The notes: generated by a model not told the origin, from the sequence alone. Positions 8,757 to 17,603 are shown, counted from the stretch's first letter. The stretch is DNA of 64,000 nucleotides from G963691885 sp963691885 (GCA_963691885.1 OY829843.1:2294001-2358000); one strand, 5' to 3'. Translations and numbers: made by a program.

Positions 8757-9602
8757 TCAGGCCGTAAAGGCGTCGCGAAGAGGTTTGTTCGCGGGATCGG
8801 AAACTGGATGAACCAGCCAGAATCCTGTCTCGTCATGGACTGGCAGTTGCAGCAATTCCACTAGCCTACCGCTGACCAGTTCGTTTCGCGCCAATAGACG
8901 GGGCACCACGGCAAGGCCTTGACCATTGGCGGCCGCTTCGATTGCTAAGGCTGTCTGATTGAACTGCATCACAACGCCCGGGTTGCACCCTCTCGTGAAA
9001 CTCATCAAACCTTCCCAATGACGGTGGCCTTCCTGAATCAACGGATGCGGCCTTAAGGCTTCAAATTCCGGAGATGTCCCGATTTGGGAGGCAAGTGCTG
9101 ACCCGGCAACGATGCATAAATCTTCTTCAGCCAGTTTCGCAACGCGCAGCGACTTGTCAGACGGTCTGGGTCCAATCCGGATCGCCAGGTCGACATCGTC
9201 GGATTGAAAGTCCGTGACCACTTCGCTGGCGATCGTCCGGATCTCAACGCCAGGATTTAGTTCGAAAAAGTGCGGCAGGTTGGGCACCAGCCATTTTGAC
9301 GCAAAAGAGGGTGTCACACTCACCGTGAGTTGCCGGGCCCCCGCCTGCAGTTTTCGGGTTGCCTGGTCAATCAGGCTGAGGCCCGACGCGATATCGGTGT
9401 GATACAGCTTGCCCCGCTCGGTCAGTGCCAGCCCTCGGGCAAGCCGTCGGAACAATTTGACCCCCAGATCTTCTTCAAGTCCACGAACGGACTGGGCGAC
9501 CGCGCCTTGCGTAATATGTAGCTCTTCTGCAGCCTTTCTGAAATTCAGATGACGCGCAGAGGCATCAAAGGCCTTTAAATGGTTGAGTCTGGGGTTTCGC
9601 AT
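8757..9602 (-). CDS. LysR-family transcriptional regulator, GcvA-like
   Basis: A 281-residue LysR-type regulator with helix-turn-helix HLNFRKAAEELHITQGAVAQ (about residues 18-37) and a C-terminal substrate-binding domain. It belongs to the same GcvA-like group as the plus-strand LysR gene it converges with, so the two may be diverged paralogues or sense related ligands. ATG 9602 is preferred; an in-frame TTG lies at 9614. It is divergent from the interrupted SDR gene, whose start is 66 bases away, so it probably regulates that gene. Confidence 0.9.
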   Translation of the reverse strand: MRNPRLNHLKAFDASARHLNFRKAAEELHITQGAVAQSVRGLEEDLGVKLFRRLARGLALTERGKLYHTDIASGLSLIDQATRKLQAGARQLTVSVTPSFASKWLVPNLPHFFELNPGVEIRTIASEVVTDFQSDDVDLAIRIGPRPSDKSLRVAKLAEEDLCIVAGSALASQIGTSPEFEALRPHPLIQEGHRHWEGLMSFTRGCNPGVVMQFNQTALAIEAAANGQGLAVVPRLLARNELVSGRLVELLQLPVHDETGFWLVHPVSDPANKPLRDAFTA

Positions 9603-9668
9603 ATGATTGGTCAATTGGGCCGTTCAACCATAGCTTCACCCTGTTCAATAACGCATGGAGCGAGGGCA

Positions 9669-10376
9669 ATGTCTGATCAAAAGGTTGCGGTGATTACAGC
9701 AGGCGGCAGCGGCATGGGGGCTGACTCAGCCCGAAAACTGGCGGCTGATGGCTACAAGGTTTCCATCCTGTCTTCTTCCGGCAAAGGGGCAGCCCTGGCC
9801 GAAGAATTGGGCGGTATCGGTGTGACCGGATCCAACCAGTCCAATAGTGATCTTGAAACCCTGGTTCAACGAACGATGCATGAATGGGGCCGGATTGATG
9901 TTCTGGTGAATAGCGCGGGTCATGGCCCCCGTGCCCCGGTGCTGGAAGTCAGCGATGAAGACTGGCATTTGGGAATGGAGGTATACTTCCTGAATGTTGT
10001 ACGCCCGACCCGTCTGGTCACGCCGATCATGCAGAGGCAAGGGGGCGGGGCGATTGTGAATATTTCAACGGCCTTTGCGGTCGAACCCGACCCGGTCTTT
10101 CCGACATCCGGCGTGTTCAGGGCCGGGCTTGCCGCCTAAGCAAAGCTTTATGCGCATAAATATGCCGCCGACAATATCCGGATGAATAATGTGCTGCCCG
10201 GCTTTATCGACAGCCTGCCTGAAACCGAAGAACGCCGTGCCCGGATTCCTTTGGGCCGATATGGTAAATCGCTGCAAGAAATCGCATCTGTCGTCGCGTT
10301 TCTGGCATCAGACGGGGGCGGATACATTACCGGTCAAAATCTGCGCGTCGACGGTGGCATCACGCGATCCGTTTGA
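9669..10376 (+). pseudogene. SDR-family oxidoreductase interrupted by an in-frame TAA
   Basis: A short-chain dehydrogenase/reductase reading frame of 235 codons with an in-frame TAA at 10137-10139 (codon 157). Before the stop are the Rossmann motif TAGGSGMG and the NSAG motif. After it the same frame continues with AKLYAHKYAADNIRMNNVLP and a normal C-terminal LRVDGG segment, so both halves are clearly one protein. The position of the YxxxK motif reads PTSGVFRAGL, as in an SDR branch I recall lacking the catalytic tyrosine. Related sequences usually have an aromatic residue at the stop position, so Tyr to TAA by one base is the simplest explanation. The start has the ribosome site GAGGG. Real decay or a base-call error cannot be told apart here. 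Confidence 0.82.
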
Positions 10377-10381
10377 TCGGG

Positions 10382-12070
10382 TTACCCGCCACGATGTTTG
10401 AAGCTGTCCCGACGGAAGGAATAGAGGGCCGCAGGATCAACCTGTATATCGACCACGGCCGGTTTTCCGCATGAGAGGGCATCTTCGACCGCTTCGGAAA
10501 CCTGGGCAAGCGTGTCTGCCCTGTATCCCCTGGCCCCGTATAGCTCGGCCAGTTTGTCAAAGGGTGGGCTGGAAACATCAGCGCCGATGTAGCGCCCGTT
10601 AAAGAAGTCACGCTGATAGGCTTTTTCAGCCCCCCAACAGCCATTGTTCATCACCAGCGTCACAGTGTTTATGTTGTTATCCACTGCGGTGCTGAGTTCC
10701 GAGGTTGTCATGCCAAAGCCACCATCACCCATCAGGCTGACGACCGGCCGCTCCGGCATGGCCAGTTTGACACCAAGTCCGGCGGTAAACGAGAAACCGA
10801 CCAGGCCAAAATCAAGTGGGGTGAAAAGGCTTTTGGGTAGGTAATAGTTCATTGCATCTGTCGCCTGCAGACACAGTGTTCCCGCATCCATTGTCAGCGC
10901 TGTGTCCTTTGGCAGGATATCACGAAAGGTCTTGAACAGGCCGGAAGGCTGAATGGGAAGTGTTGTCAGGTCCGCCGCCTTATCCCTTTCGTTGAGAAAC
11001 TGCTGACGTTCTGCCTGATACGCTTTGGTCCAGGCCTCCGCCCGATTGCGCTGTGATTTTTCTGAGACTGCCTGGGTCAATTGATCGGCGATAGCCGGGG
11101 CGTCGCCCCAAATGCCTATTTCAACCGGAAAGTACCGCCCGATCGCCGTTGGCTCCTGTTCCACATGGATGATCTGAGCGTCGCGGTTGATATTGTCATA
11201 GGAATAGAATGTTGAGTTAAAGCCAATCCGTGTTCCCAGCGCCAGGATCACATCTGCTTCCTTCATCAGACGGGATGCGACCGCATTGCCACGGGGGCCC
11301 ATCTGACCAGCGTTTAGAGGATGCCCAAAGGGAAGCGCATCACCATGTCCTGGTGACGTGACCATTGGCGCATTTAACGCCTCAGCGAGGGCGATCGCCC
11401 TTTCCCCACTCGCTGTATTTTTGATGCCGCCGCCCACAAGGATCACGGGTTTTTCGGCCTTCATCAAAAGATCAGTGGCCTGCTGGAGTACTTCCGGTGG
11501 TGCCTGAATAGGGGTCGTTGGACGATAGGAACCCGGCGCTGGCATGGGGTCGAATTCTGCCTGGCCGGACAATACATCACGAGGAAGGTTTATGTGGACG
11601 GGCCCTTTCCGGGGCGCGTTGGCGGTACGAAAAGCCTCCCGCATCAATTCAGGGATGCGGTCAGTGCTGGGAACGGTCCATGTCTTTTTTGTTATGGGCT
11701 GAAAAAGCGCTTGCTGGTCAACCTCCTGAAAGGCGTCGCGATAGACATGGCCAGTTGCAAGGGCACCTGCGATGGACACGATGGGTGTATAGGCGGCCTT
11801 GGCCTGCGCCAGTCCGGTGACAAGATTGGTTGTGCCAGGTCCATTCTGACCGGCGAGCACAACACCTGTCTTCCCGGATGCCCTGGCGTACCCATCGGCC
11901 ATATGAGTGCCTGTGCGTTCGTCGTGAACGCCAATAAAGGAGATATCTGTTGCGTCATACAGGGCGTCGAAAATCTCCATCGTGGCGGAACCGATCAGAC
12001 CAAAGACATGCGTGGTCCCTTCGGCCTGAAGGCTATCTACGACGGCCTTTCCCCCTGACTGTTTCGTCAC
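10382..12070 (-). CDS. Thiamine-diphosphate-dependent enzyme, acetolactate-synthase-like
   Basis: A 562-residue ThDP enzyme with the three-domain layout of the acetohydroxyacid synthase family. The N-terminal PYR domain has the cofactor-activating glutamate in GVHDERTGTHMADGYARASG, the middle domain has VILVGGGIKN, and the C-terminal PP domain binds Mg-ThDP through GDGGFGMT and the NNG segment about 30 residues later. The early motif FGLIGSATM resembles sulfoacetaldehyde acetyltransferase (Xsc) more than the PGG of acetolactate synthase, but I would not assign it. GTG 12070 is chosen because GGAGG sits 11 bases upstream; an in-frame TTG is at 12088. It follows the PF06684, LLM and flavin reductase genes on the same strand and probably shares their transcript. 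Confidence 0.85.
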   Translation of the reverse strand: MTKQSGGKAVVDSLQAEGTTHVFGLIGSATMEIFDALYDATDISFIGVHDERTGTHMADGYARASGKTGVVLAGQNGPGTTNLVTGLAQAKAAYTPIVSIAGALATGHVYRDAFQEVDQQALFQPITKKTWTVPSTDRIPELMREAFRTANAPRKGPVHINLPRDVLSGQAEFDPMPAPGSYRPTTPIQAPPEVLQQATDLLMKAEKPVILVGGGIKNTASGERAIALAEALNAPMVTSPGHGDALPFGHPLNAGQMGPRGNAVASRLMKEADVILALGTRIGFNSTFYSYDNINRDAQIIHVEQEPTAIGRYFPVEIGIWGDAPAIADQLTQAVSEKSQRNRAEAWTKAYQAERQQFLNERDKAADLTTLPIQPSGLFKTFRDILPKDTALTMDAGTLCLQATDAMNYYLPKSLFTPLDFGLVGFSFTAGLGVKLAMPERPVVSLMGDGGFGMTTSELSTAVDNNINTVTLVMNNGCWGAEKAYQRDFFNGRYIGADVSSPPFDKLAELYGARGYRADTLAQVSEAVEDALSCGKPAVVDIQVDPAALYSFRRDSFKHRGG

Positions 12071-12106
12071 CTTTGCGCACTCCTCCAAATATCTTCAACG
12101 ATCGCG

Positions 12107-12703
12107 TCACACGCCTGCAGGGTTGTCCAGATCCCGACCCATTTCCGCCAGATCTTCATACCTGTTACCGATCCGGTGGTTGGGGTGGCCGCCAACCGAC
12201 GCGCCAAGGGCGATTATGATCTCGTCTTCGGCCGGTGCGTCAGCGACGCTGGTCTGGATTGTCTGGTAATGGGAACGGCGTCCGGCATCATCCTTGTCCA
12301 TCAGGGGGATTGTCAGAGGGCAATTCGCAGTCCCTCTGGTGTTTGAGAACACGAGATAGGATTTGGCGTTGATCGCCTCTCTGAATTGATTTCCGAAATG
12401 CAACGTATGGGTCAGGGCCTGTGCGTGTTCCACTTCGCCGCCCATGCCAACAATGCTCGCCTTGCCGCACCCTTCCAGCGCGTCGCCTGTCACGCCAAGC
12501 AACAGGTCGGATAGGAGCTTGCCCAGTTCCGGCCCATGCTCCCGAATCTCGGGGCGCAAATCCTCAACATGGCCACGGCCAAACCACGGGTTCTTGATGA
12601 TTGCCATGGAGGCGGCAAGAAGCGTTGGTGTCTCAACGCTTTTCCAGCCCTCAATATAAGTGGTCTGTTGCCAGACCAGTGTGCGCCTGATTTCAATTGG
12701 CAT
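12107..12703 (-). CDS. Amino acid synthesis family protein (PF06684-like)
   Basis: A 198-residue protein matching the PF06684 ('AA_synth', formerly DUF1185) family by its opening IEIRRTLVW, the GVTGDALEGCGKASIVGMGG segment and the C-terminal GASVGGHPNHRIGNRYED. The family name reflects an old guess; I know of no established reaction. The gene overlaps the end of the LLM monooxygenase gene by 11 bases, so the two are translationally coupled. Co-occurrence with an LLM monooxygenase and a flavin reductase suggests a catabolic role on the oxygenase product. It has no signal peptide and is likely cytoplasmic. Confidence 0.8.
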   Translation of the reverse strand: MPIEIRRTLVWQQTTYIEGWKSVETPTLLAASMAIIKNPWFGRGHVEDLRPEIREHGPELGKLLSDLLLGVTGDALEGCGKASIVGMGGEVEHAQALTHTLHFGNQFREAINAKSYLVFSNTRGTANCPLTIPLMDKDDAGRRSHYQTIQTSVADAPAEDEIIIALGASVGGHPNHRIGNRYEDLAEMGRDLDNPAGV

Positions 12704-13754
12704 TGGCGGCTTCCTTCACGGGGTTGAAACGCGGCATTACTTTGTCGATGAAAAGCTCCAGCGATCTTTTTTGGCGTTCCATATCCAATCCCATGCTGGC
12801 GTAATAAATGAAGGCATCAACACCCATACCCTCATACTGGTGCAGTTTGGCGGTCACCTGATCCGGGTTGCCCATCATCAGGTTTTCTTCCAGCATTGCC
12901 GGATCCACGCGGAAATTCCCGTCCAGTGTTTCAAGCGGCACGGCATCGGGATAACCGTTTACGACATCCCCTGACTTTGTCATCAGATTGCCGAACCGGG
13001 CGAGAATCTGGCGAACCGCTGCAAGGGTCGCGTCTCGATCCTCTTCGGTCTCATAAACACCCGCATGCCGCATCATGGCAAAGGTTCCGTTGAAACCGGG
13101 GTTCAGCCGCTGAATGCTGTCATCCATCATACCCTTGTATTTTTCTGCTTCTGAAAAAGGCAGGGTGAGGGGCCAGCTCATGATGTTGGCGTTATTCTTG
13201 ACTGCATAATCAAAGGTGATGGGCGAGCGTGCCGCGACCCAGAGTGGAACCTGCGCCTGGAGTGGCTTTGGGCAGGATGTGGCGCGCGGGAATTGCCAGA
13301 AGCGGCCGTTATGCTCGACATCGCCCTGCCAGAGTTGCTGCACGACCGGCAACATTTCCTGCATGTATTGCCAACTGTCTTTCTGTTCGAGACCGGGGAA
13401 CATGCGATCAAATTCACGCTGATAGGCGCCGGATCCGATACCAAATTCCAACCGACCTTCGCTCAAAAGATCGCAGAGCGCCGCCTCACCGGCCAGGCGG
13501 ATCGGGTGCCAATAGGCGGCGTTCACGACCGCCGCGCCGACCCGGATGTTGCGGGTGTGATCGGCCCACCAGGTCATCAGCTGAAATGGGTTGGGCGCGA
13601 TCGTCATTTCCAGGGCATGATGCTCAGCCGCCCAAGCGATCTCAAACCCGGCATCGTCAGCCATTTTTACCATCTCAAGCGTATGGTTACGGACAGCCCG
13701 CATGTCGGTCTGATCATCGATCCGTTCCATGTTGATCGCGAGGTGGAATTTCAT
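12693..13754 (-). CDS. LLM-class flavin-dependent monooxygenase (luciferase-like)
   Basis: A 353-residue single-domain TIM-barrel flavin monooxygenase of the bacterial luciferase family. Typical features are the AAEHHALEM segment (about residues 42-50), the LSEGRLEFGIGSGAYQREF segment and a C-terminal GNPDQVTAKLHQYEGMGVD region. Such enzymes use reduced flavin from a partner reductase, and a flavin reductase gene lies just upstream on the same strand. The substrate is unknown; related two-component systems attack sulfonates, chelators, amines or aromatic rings. It overlaps the following PF06684 gene. A divergent LysR gene beyond the flavin reductase probably controls the set. Confidence 0.88.
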   Translation of the reverse strand: MKFHLAINMERIDDQTDMRAVRNHTLEMVKMADDAGFEIAWAAEHHALEMTIAPNPFQLMTWWADHTRNIRVGAAVVNAAYWHPIRLAGEAALCDLLSEGRLEFGIGSGAYQREFDRMFPGLEQKDSWQYMQEMLPVVQQLWQGDVEHNGRFWQFPRATSCPKPLQAQVPLWVAARSPITFDYAVKNNANIMSWPLTLPFSEAEKYKGMMDDSIQRLNPGFNGTFAMMRHAGVYETEEDRDATLAAVRQILARFGNLMTKSGDVVNGYPDAVPLETLDGNFRVDPAMLEENLMMGNPDQVTAKLHQYEGMGVDAFIYYASMGLDMERQKRSLELFIDKVMPRFNPVKEAANAN

Positions 13755-13795
13755 CGTCGTTCTCCTGATTTCTGGGTCTTGTCCGCCGCGTCAGT

Positions 13796-14323
13796 TTAGC
13801 ACAGGTGCTGTGCGGGGGGTGTATTCAAGACAACGCGCTGATAGGCCCCATCCCGATAGGCAAGCGGTTTGTGGGGGGCGGCAACGACGTCCCGGACCCG
13901 GCCGATAATAATCAAATGGCTTCCTGATGGTACAACCTGATCGAGATCGCAGTCGAAACTTGTTGCCCCCTCCAGCACAGGACCCCGTTCTGAGGTGCCG
14001 GCCGTTGAAATACCACAGAAGCGATCTTCAATCTGGTCGTCGTGGCGTCCGGCAAACCGGTCTGCGATGTGCTGGGCGTCCTCCGGCAGGATGTTGACAC
14101 AGAACCGCTTGTTTCGGGTGACGGTCTTTGCAATTCGGCTTTCGGCAAATAGGCAGATGAGGACGGTTGGTGGATCAGCGGAAACAGAGGAAAAGGCGCT
14201 TACGGTAGCCCCCGCGCATCCTGCAGGCCCATCGGTTGTGACGACACTGACCGAAGCCGCAACATTGCGCATGGCAGAGATGAAGGTTTCTCGCGGGACC
14301 GTTGGTTTGAGGTCGTCGTTCAT
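13796..14323 (-). CDS. Flavin reductase family protein (FMN-binding split barrel)
   Basis: A 175-residue protein of the HpaC/DIM6 flavin reductase family, which supplies reduced FMN or FAD to a partner monooxygenase. Recognisable features are the MRNVAASVSVVTTDG start, GATVSAFSSVSADPPTVLIC in the flavin-binding barrel, FCVNILPEDAQHIADRFAG, and SHLIIIGRV near the end. ATG 14323 is preferred over an upstream in-frame start at 14368 because the conserved domain begins soon after it. It is the first gene of the minus-strand cluster and precedes the LLM gene by about 40 bases, so it is the likely electron donor for that enzyme. Confidence 0.88.
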   Translation of the reverse strand: MNDDLKPTVPRETFISAMRNVAASVSVVTTDGPAGCAGATVSAFSSVSADPPTVLICLFAESRIAKTVTRNKRFCVNILPEDAQHIADRFAGRHDDQIEDRFCGISTAGTSERGPVLEGATSFDCDLDQVVPSGSHLIIIGRVRDVVAAPHKPLAYRDGAYQRVVLNTPPAQHLC

Positions 14324-14372
14324 GGCCGGAATTCCTCTCATTGTCTGAGCTGGCCTATAAGGTCTCACACTG

Positions 14373-14387
14373 TATCAATTCTTGATA
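14373..14387. promoter_or_regulatory. Candidate LysR operator between flavin reductase and LysR genes
   Basis: A 6-bp inverted repeat TATCAA-TTC-TTGATA sits in the 113-base gap between two divergent genes. Its right arm overlaps a second palindrome, TTGATATCAA. Position and AT-rich dyad fit a LysR-type binding site; the regulator assignment is inference. Confidence 0.45.
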
Positions 14388-14436
14388 TCAAATTATTTTA
14401 ATGGATATATTCAAAAAAATCGAATTGAGGTGAGAG

Positions 14437-15288
14437 ATGAATATCGTCGCCCTTCAAACTTTTTTGGCTATTATCGAGACTGGCAGTCTCGTTCGCGCGT
14501 CGGAGAAGATGAATGTCACCCAGTCAACAGTAACCGCGCGTTTGAAGACGCTTGAGGAGGAGTTGGGGCAGGTTCTGCTGAACAGGCAGAAATCCGGAAT
14601 CAGCTTGACGCCGGCTGGCACCAAACTGTTGCGGTATGCCCGCATCATGACGGGGTTATGGCGACAGGCGAAATATGAAACGAGCCTGCCCGCCGGGTTG
14701 GAGGCCGTCTGCAATTTCGGATGTGATCGTGAATTGTGGCATGGGGCAGGGCGCAGGTTCTTTAACGGCGTAAATGCCGATCATCCTGAAATCGCGATCT
14801 CCGTTCAGCAGGGCCAGAGTAGCCAGCTGCAGGACTGGCTGAGCGCTGGGACGGTGGATGTGATCCTGACCTTTGAGGCGATCGCCAAGGGATCGCAGAC
14901 CATTTATGAACTGCCCCCGGAGGCGTTGATCCTGTATTCGGATCGATCTGATTCCCCGGTAACGGGGGACCCGGAATATACCTTTGTCGATCATGGTGCG
15001 GAATATCGCCAGATGCATGCAGAGGCCTTTCACGCAGCCGTTATCGCCCGGGTCAATTTTGACAGTTCCTGGTGGGCACTGACCTATATTTTGGACAATT
15101 CCGGCTCGGCCTATTTGCCGGAGGTTCTGGCCAGGCCTTACCTGGAAGACGGGCGCTTGTTTAAAGTCAAGGATGCACCGGTCTTTCACCGAAAGAATTG
15201 CCTTGTTGTGAATGACACGGTTGCCCGCAACTGGTCCTGGTTTCCGGGGCTTATTGAACGATTGATGGGTCGAGAACATCTGGCTTGA
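14437..15288 (+). CDS. LysR-family transcriptional regulator
   Basis: A 283-residue LysR-type regulator. The helix-turn-helix is at about residues 17-37 (SLVRASEKMNVTQSTVTARL) and the effector domain is slightly short. The ribosome site GAGGTGAG precedes ATG 14437. It is divergent from the flavin reductase/LLM/PF06684/TPP cluster, which it probably controls through the dyad at 14373-14387. A LacI-type gene follows closely on the same strand, so read-through into the next operon's regulator is possible. Confidence 0.88.
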   Translation: MNIVALQTFLAIIETGSLVRASEKMNVTQSTVTARLKTLEEELGQVLLNRQKSGISLTPAGTKLLRYARIMTGLWRQAKYETSLPAGLEAVCNFGCDRELWHGAGRRFFNGVNADHPEIAISVQQGQSSQLQDWLSAGTVDVILTFEAIAKGSQTIYELPPEALILYSDRSDSPVTGDPEYTFVDHGAEYRQMHAEAFHAAVIARVNFDSSWWALTYILDNSGSAYLPEVLARPYLEDGRLFKVKDAPVFHRKNCLVVNDTVARNWSWFPGLIERLMGREHLA

Positions 15289-15317
15289 TCACGCCGGTCT
15301 TGAACTGGCCCCCATGC

Positions 15318-16397
15318 ATGACGCAGACTGGTGGTGATCGAGCAAGGCAGGTTGTGTTGTCCAACTCAGAAAAGACGGGTCCGTCGGTTACCATGCGGGA
15401 TGTTGCGCGCGTCGTTGGTGTGTCGCGTATGACCGTGTCTCGTGCCTTGAAGAAAGACAGCCCCGTTTCGAAGGAAACACGGGAACGCATTCTGCGTGTT
15501 GTGCGCGAGATGAACTATGTTCCGGACCAGATGGCCGGCAGTTTGACGACCAAAAAATCTGGTTTCGTCGGCCTTTTGGTACCGTCGCTCAACAACCTGC
15601 ATTTTGCCGAGACCGTTCAGTCCTTGACCCAAGAGCTGGAAAAGATTGGTCAGCAAATCCTTCTTGGGCACACGGACTACTCCGCCGAACGCGAAGAACA
15701 ACTTGTTGAGGCGATGCTCAGGCGAAGGCCCGAAGCGATTATCCTATCCTATGACGGGCACTCCGACCGCACGATCCGATTGTTAAGCGAGGCCCAAATT
15801 CCGGTTGTTGAACTTTGGGAACGGCCGGACGATCCGATCGGTCATACCATCGGCTTTTCCAACAAGGAGGCCGCGTTCGCGATGACCGAAACGCTGCTTG
15901 GTCTGGGGTATCGGCATATTACTTTCTTGGGTGAGGCGGGTGATGACTGGACCCGCGGTGCTGCAAGACGGGCAGGCTTTGCTGCGGCCATGCGGGCGGC
16001 CGGCCTTCCTGAAGACCGGATGATATGGGCTGGCAAACCGCCGCTCTCTATTGAGGATGGGGCGGCCTCTGTTCCAGCGCTGCTGGAGAAATTTCCCGAT
16101 ACAGATTGCATTTTCTGTGTTTCTGATGCGCCCGCATTTGGCGTGCTTTCCGCCCTGAAGGCGCGAGGCATCGATGTGCCGAACGATATGGGTGTGGCCG
16201 GTTTCGGAAATTTTGAAGTGTCCCGCTTTTCTTCACCTTCAATTACGACGGTCATGGTGGATCCTGAACGAATTGGTCAGGAAGCAGGTCGCTTGATTGG
16301 GCAATTGCTGGACAAGGGAACCGATATGCCCTTGCATGGTCAGGTCGATGTCAGTGCCGTGCCCGAACTGCGCGAGAGCACCAAGAACACACCCTGA
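15318..16397 (+). CDS. LacI-family transcriptional regulator of the first sugar ABC operon
   Basis: A protein of about 359 residues with an N-terminal LacI helix-turn-helix (TMRDVARVVGVSRMTVSRAL) and a periplasmic-binding-like ligand domain ending in the usual ITTVMVDPERIGQEAGRLIG. The start is uncertain: the frame is open from a TTG at 15285, ATG 15318 is used here, and a GTG at 15354 is also possible because the helix-turn-helix begins shortly after it. It lies immediately upstream of an ABC sugar operon whose leader carries two TGTTACCGGTAACA-like palindromes, so it is the likely local repressor. The inducer is probably the transported sugar or a breakdown product. Confidence 0.88.
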   Translation: MTQTGGDRARQVVLSNSEKTGPSVTMRDVARVVGVSRMTVSRALKKDSPVSKETRERILRVVREMNYVPDQMAGSLTTKKSGFVGLLVPSLNNLHFAETVQSLTQELEKIGQQILLGHTDYSAEREEQLVEAMLRRRPEAIILSYDGHSDRTIRLLSEAQIPVVELWERPDDPIGHTIGFSNKEAAFAMTETLLGLGYRHITFLGEAGDDWTRGAARRAGFAAAMRAAGLPEDRMIWAGKPPLSIEDGAASVPALLEKFPDTDCIFCVSDAPAFGVLSALKARGIDVPNDMGVAGFGNFEVSRFSSPSITTVMVDPERIGQEAGRLIGQLLDKGTDMPLHGQVDVSAVPELRESTKNTP

Positions 16398-16444
16398 AAT
16401 CGCATAGTGGTTCTGTTGAGACAACATATGTAAAAAAATTTCTT

Positions 16445-16460
16445 GTGTTACCGGTCACAG
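16445..16460. promoter_or_regulatory. LacI-type operator, distal half of a tandem pair
   Basis: GTGTTACCGGTCACAG, an imperfect palindrome centred on ACC|GGT, with two mismatched pairs out of eight. It shares the TTACCGGT core with the perfect site 23 bp downstream, centre to centre, about two helical turns, so two dimers could bind the same face. Confidence 0.7.
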
Positions 16461-16467
16461 TGTAGCA

Positions 16468-16483
16468 TTGTTACCGGTAACAA
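16468..16483. promoter_or_regulatory. LacI-type operator, perfect 16-bp palindrome
   Basis: TTGTTACCGGTAACAA is a perfect palindrome with the central CG typical of LacI-family operators. It lies 22 bases before the ATPase start of the sugar ABC operon and about 70 bases after the LacI gene. The neighbouring LacI product is the obvious candidate to bind; that link is inferred. Confidence 0.78.
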
Positions 16484-16505
16484 GAAATATACAGGCAGGG
16501 GCGGG

Positions 16506-17603
16506 ATGCCAAAAATCCAATTGGACAAGCTGGTCAAGCGATACGGCGATGTAGAGGTTCTGCATGGTATTGAGCTTGAGATGGCCGATAATGAGTTCAC
16601 GGTGCTGGTTGGGCCGTCTGGATGTGGCAAATCAACAACATTGCGGATGATTGCTGGACTGGAAGATGTTTCTGACGGCGAAATCTATGTTGATGGCCGT
16701 CCTGTCAGCCAGCTGGAACCCAAAGACCGCGACCTCGCGATGGTGTTTCAGGACTATGCGCTCTACCCCCATATGAATGTCGCGAAGAACATGTCCTTCG
16801 CACTGCGTCTGGAAAAGCGTCCGAAGGATGAGATTGATCAAAAGGTACGCGAAGTGGCCGCGACGCTCGGCCTGACCGACTATCTGCACCGTAAGCCGGG
16901 GGAGCTGTCCGGCGGGCAGCGTCAGCGTGTCGCCATGGGTCGGGCCTTAACCCGCGATGCCTCAACCTTTCTGTTCGATGAGCCGCTCTCAAATCTGGAC
17001 GCAAAGCTGCGCGGACAGATGCGGGCCGAGCTGGCCCTGATGCGCCAGCGGGTTCAGAAGAACATGATCTATGTGACCCATGACCAGATTGAGGCGATGA
17101 CCCTCGCCGACAGAATCGTCGTCATGCATGGCGGCTATATCCAGCAGCAGGGAACGCCGGAAGAGCTGTTCAAGCGCCCCGTAAACAAGTTTGTCGCCGG
17201 CTTCCTGGGGATGCCGCCAATGAACTTTCTGGATGGCGAGATCATCCAGAAGAACGACGCGGTATTCGTCACCGGGGACGGATATGAAATCAAGCTGGAA
17301 GGGGAGAGAGCGGTAGCGGCCCTCGCCCATCCATCCCGCAATATCACGATGGGCGTGCGCCCGTCGGATCTCGTTTCTGATGCCACCGCACCCGCGGAAC
17401 AGGCGCTCTCGCTGGACGTGCTTGTATCGGAATATATCGGCGCGCAGTCGGTGCTTCTGTGCACCTGCGGTTCGGCGAAAGTCATGGTTGAGCTCGGGTC
17501 TGATACGCCCATTGCCCTTGGGCAAAAGCTGACCTTCAAGGTTAACCCGACAGGCGTTCATCTTTTTGATCGGGAAACGGAAACTGCCCTCAAGGCGGCC
17601 TGA
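16506..17603 (+). CDS. Sugar ABC transporter ATP-binding protein, UgpC/MalK-like
   Basis: A 365-residue CUT1 sugar importer ATPase. The nucleotide-binding domain has Walker A GPSGCGKST, signature LSGGQRQR, Walker B ATFLFDEPLSNLD and switch VTHDQIEAMT. A C-terminal MalK-type regulatory/TOBE domain runs from about residue 240 to the end, as expected for the family length. ATG 16506 is chosen; a GCGGG precedes it and the operators lie just upstream. It is the first gene of an operon that continues with binding protein, two permeases and catabolic genes. An ATPase in first position is less common than the usual binding-protein-first order. Confidence 0.92.
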   Translation: MPKIQLDKLVKRYGDVEVLHGIELEMADNEFTVLVGPSGCGKSTTLRMIAGLEDVSDGEIYVDGRPVSQLEPKDRDLAMVFQDYALYPHMNVAKNMSFALRLEKRPKDEIDQKVREVAATLGLTDYLHRKPGELSGGQRQRVAMGRALTRDASTFLFDEPLSNLDAKLRGQMRAELALMRQRVQKNMIYVTHDQIEAMTLADRIVVMHGGYIQQQGTPEELFKRPVNKFVAGFLGMPPMNFLDGEIIQKNDAVFVTGDGYEIKLEGERAVAALAHPSRNITMGVRPSDLVSDATAPAEQALSLDVLVSEYIGAQSVLLCTCGSAKVMVELGSDTPIALGQKLTFKVNPTGVHLFDRETETALKAA

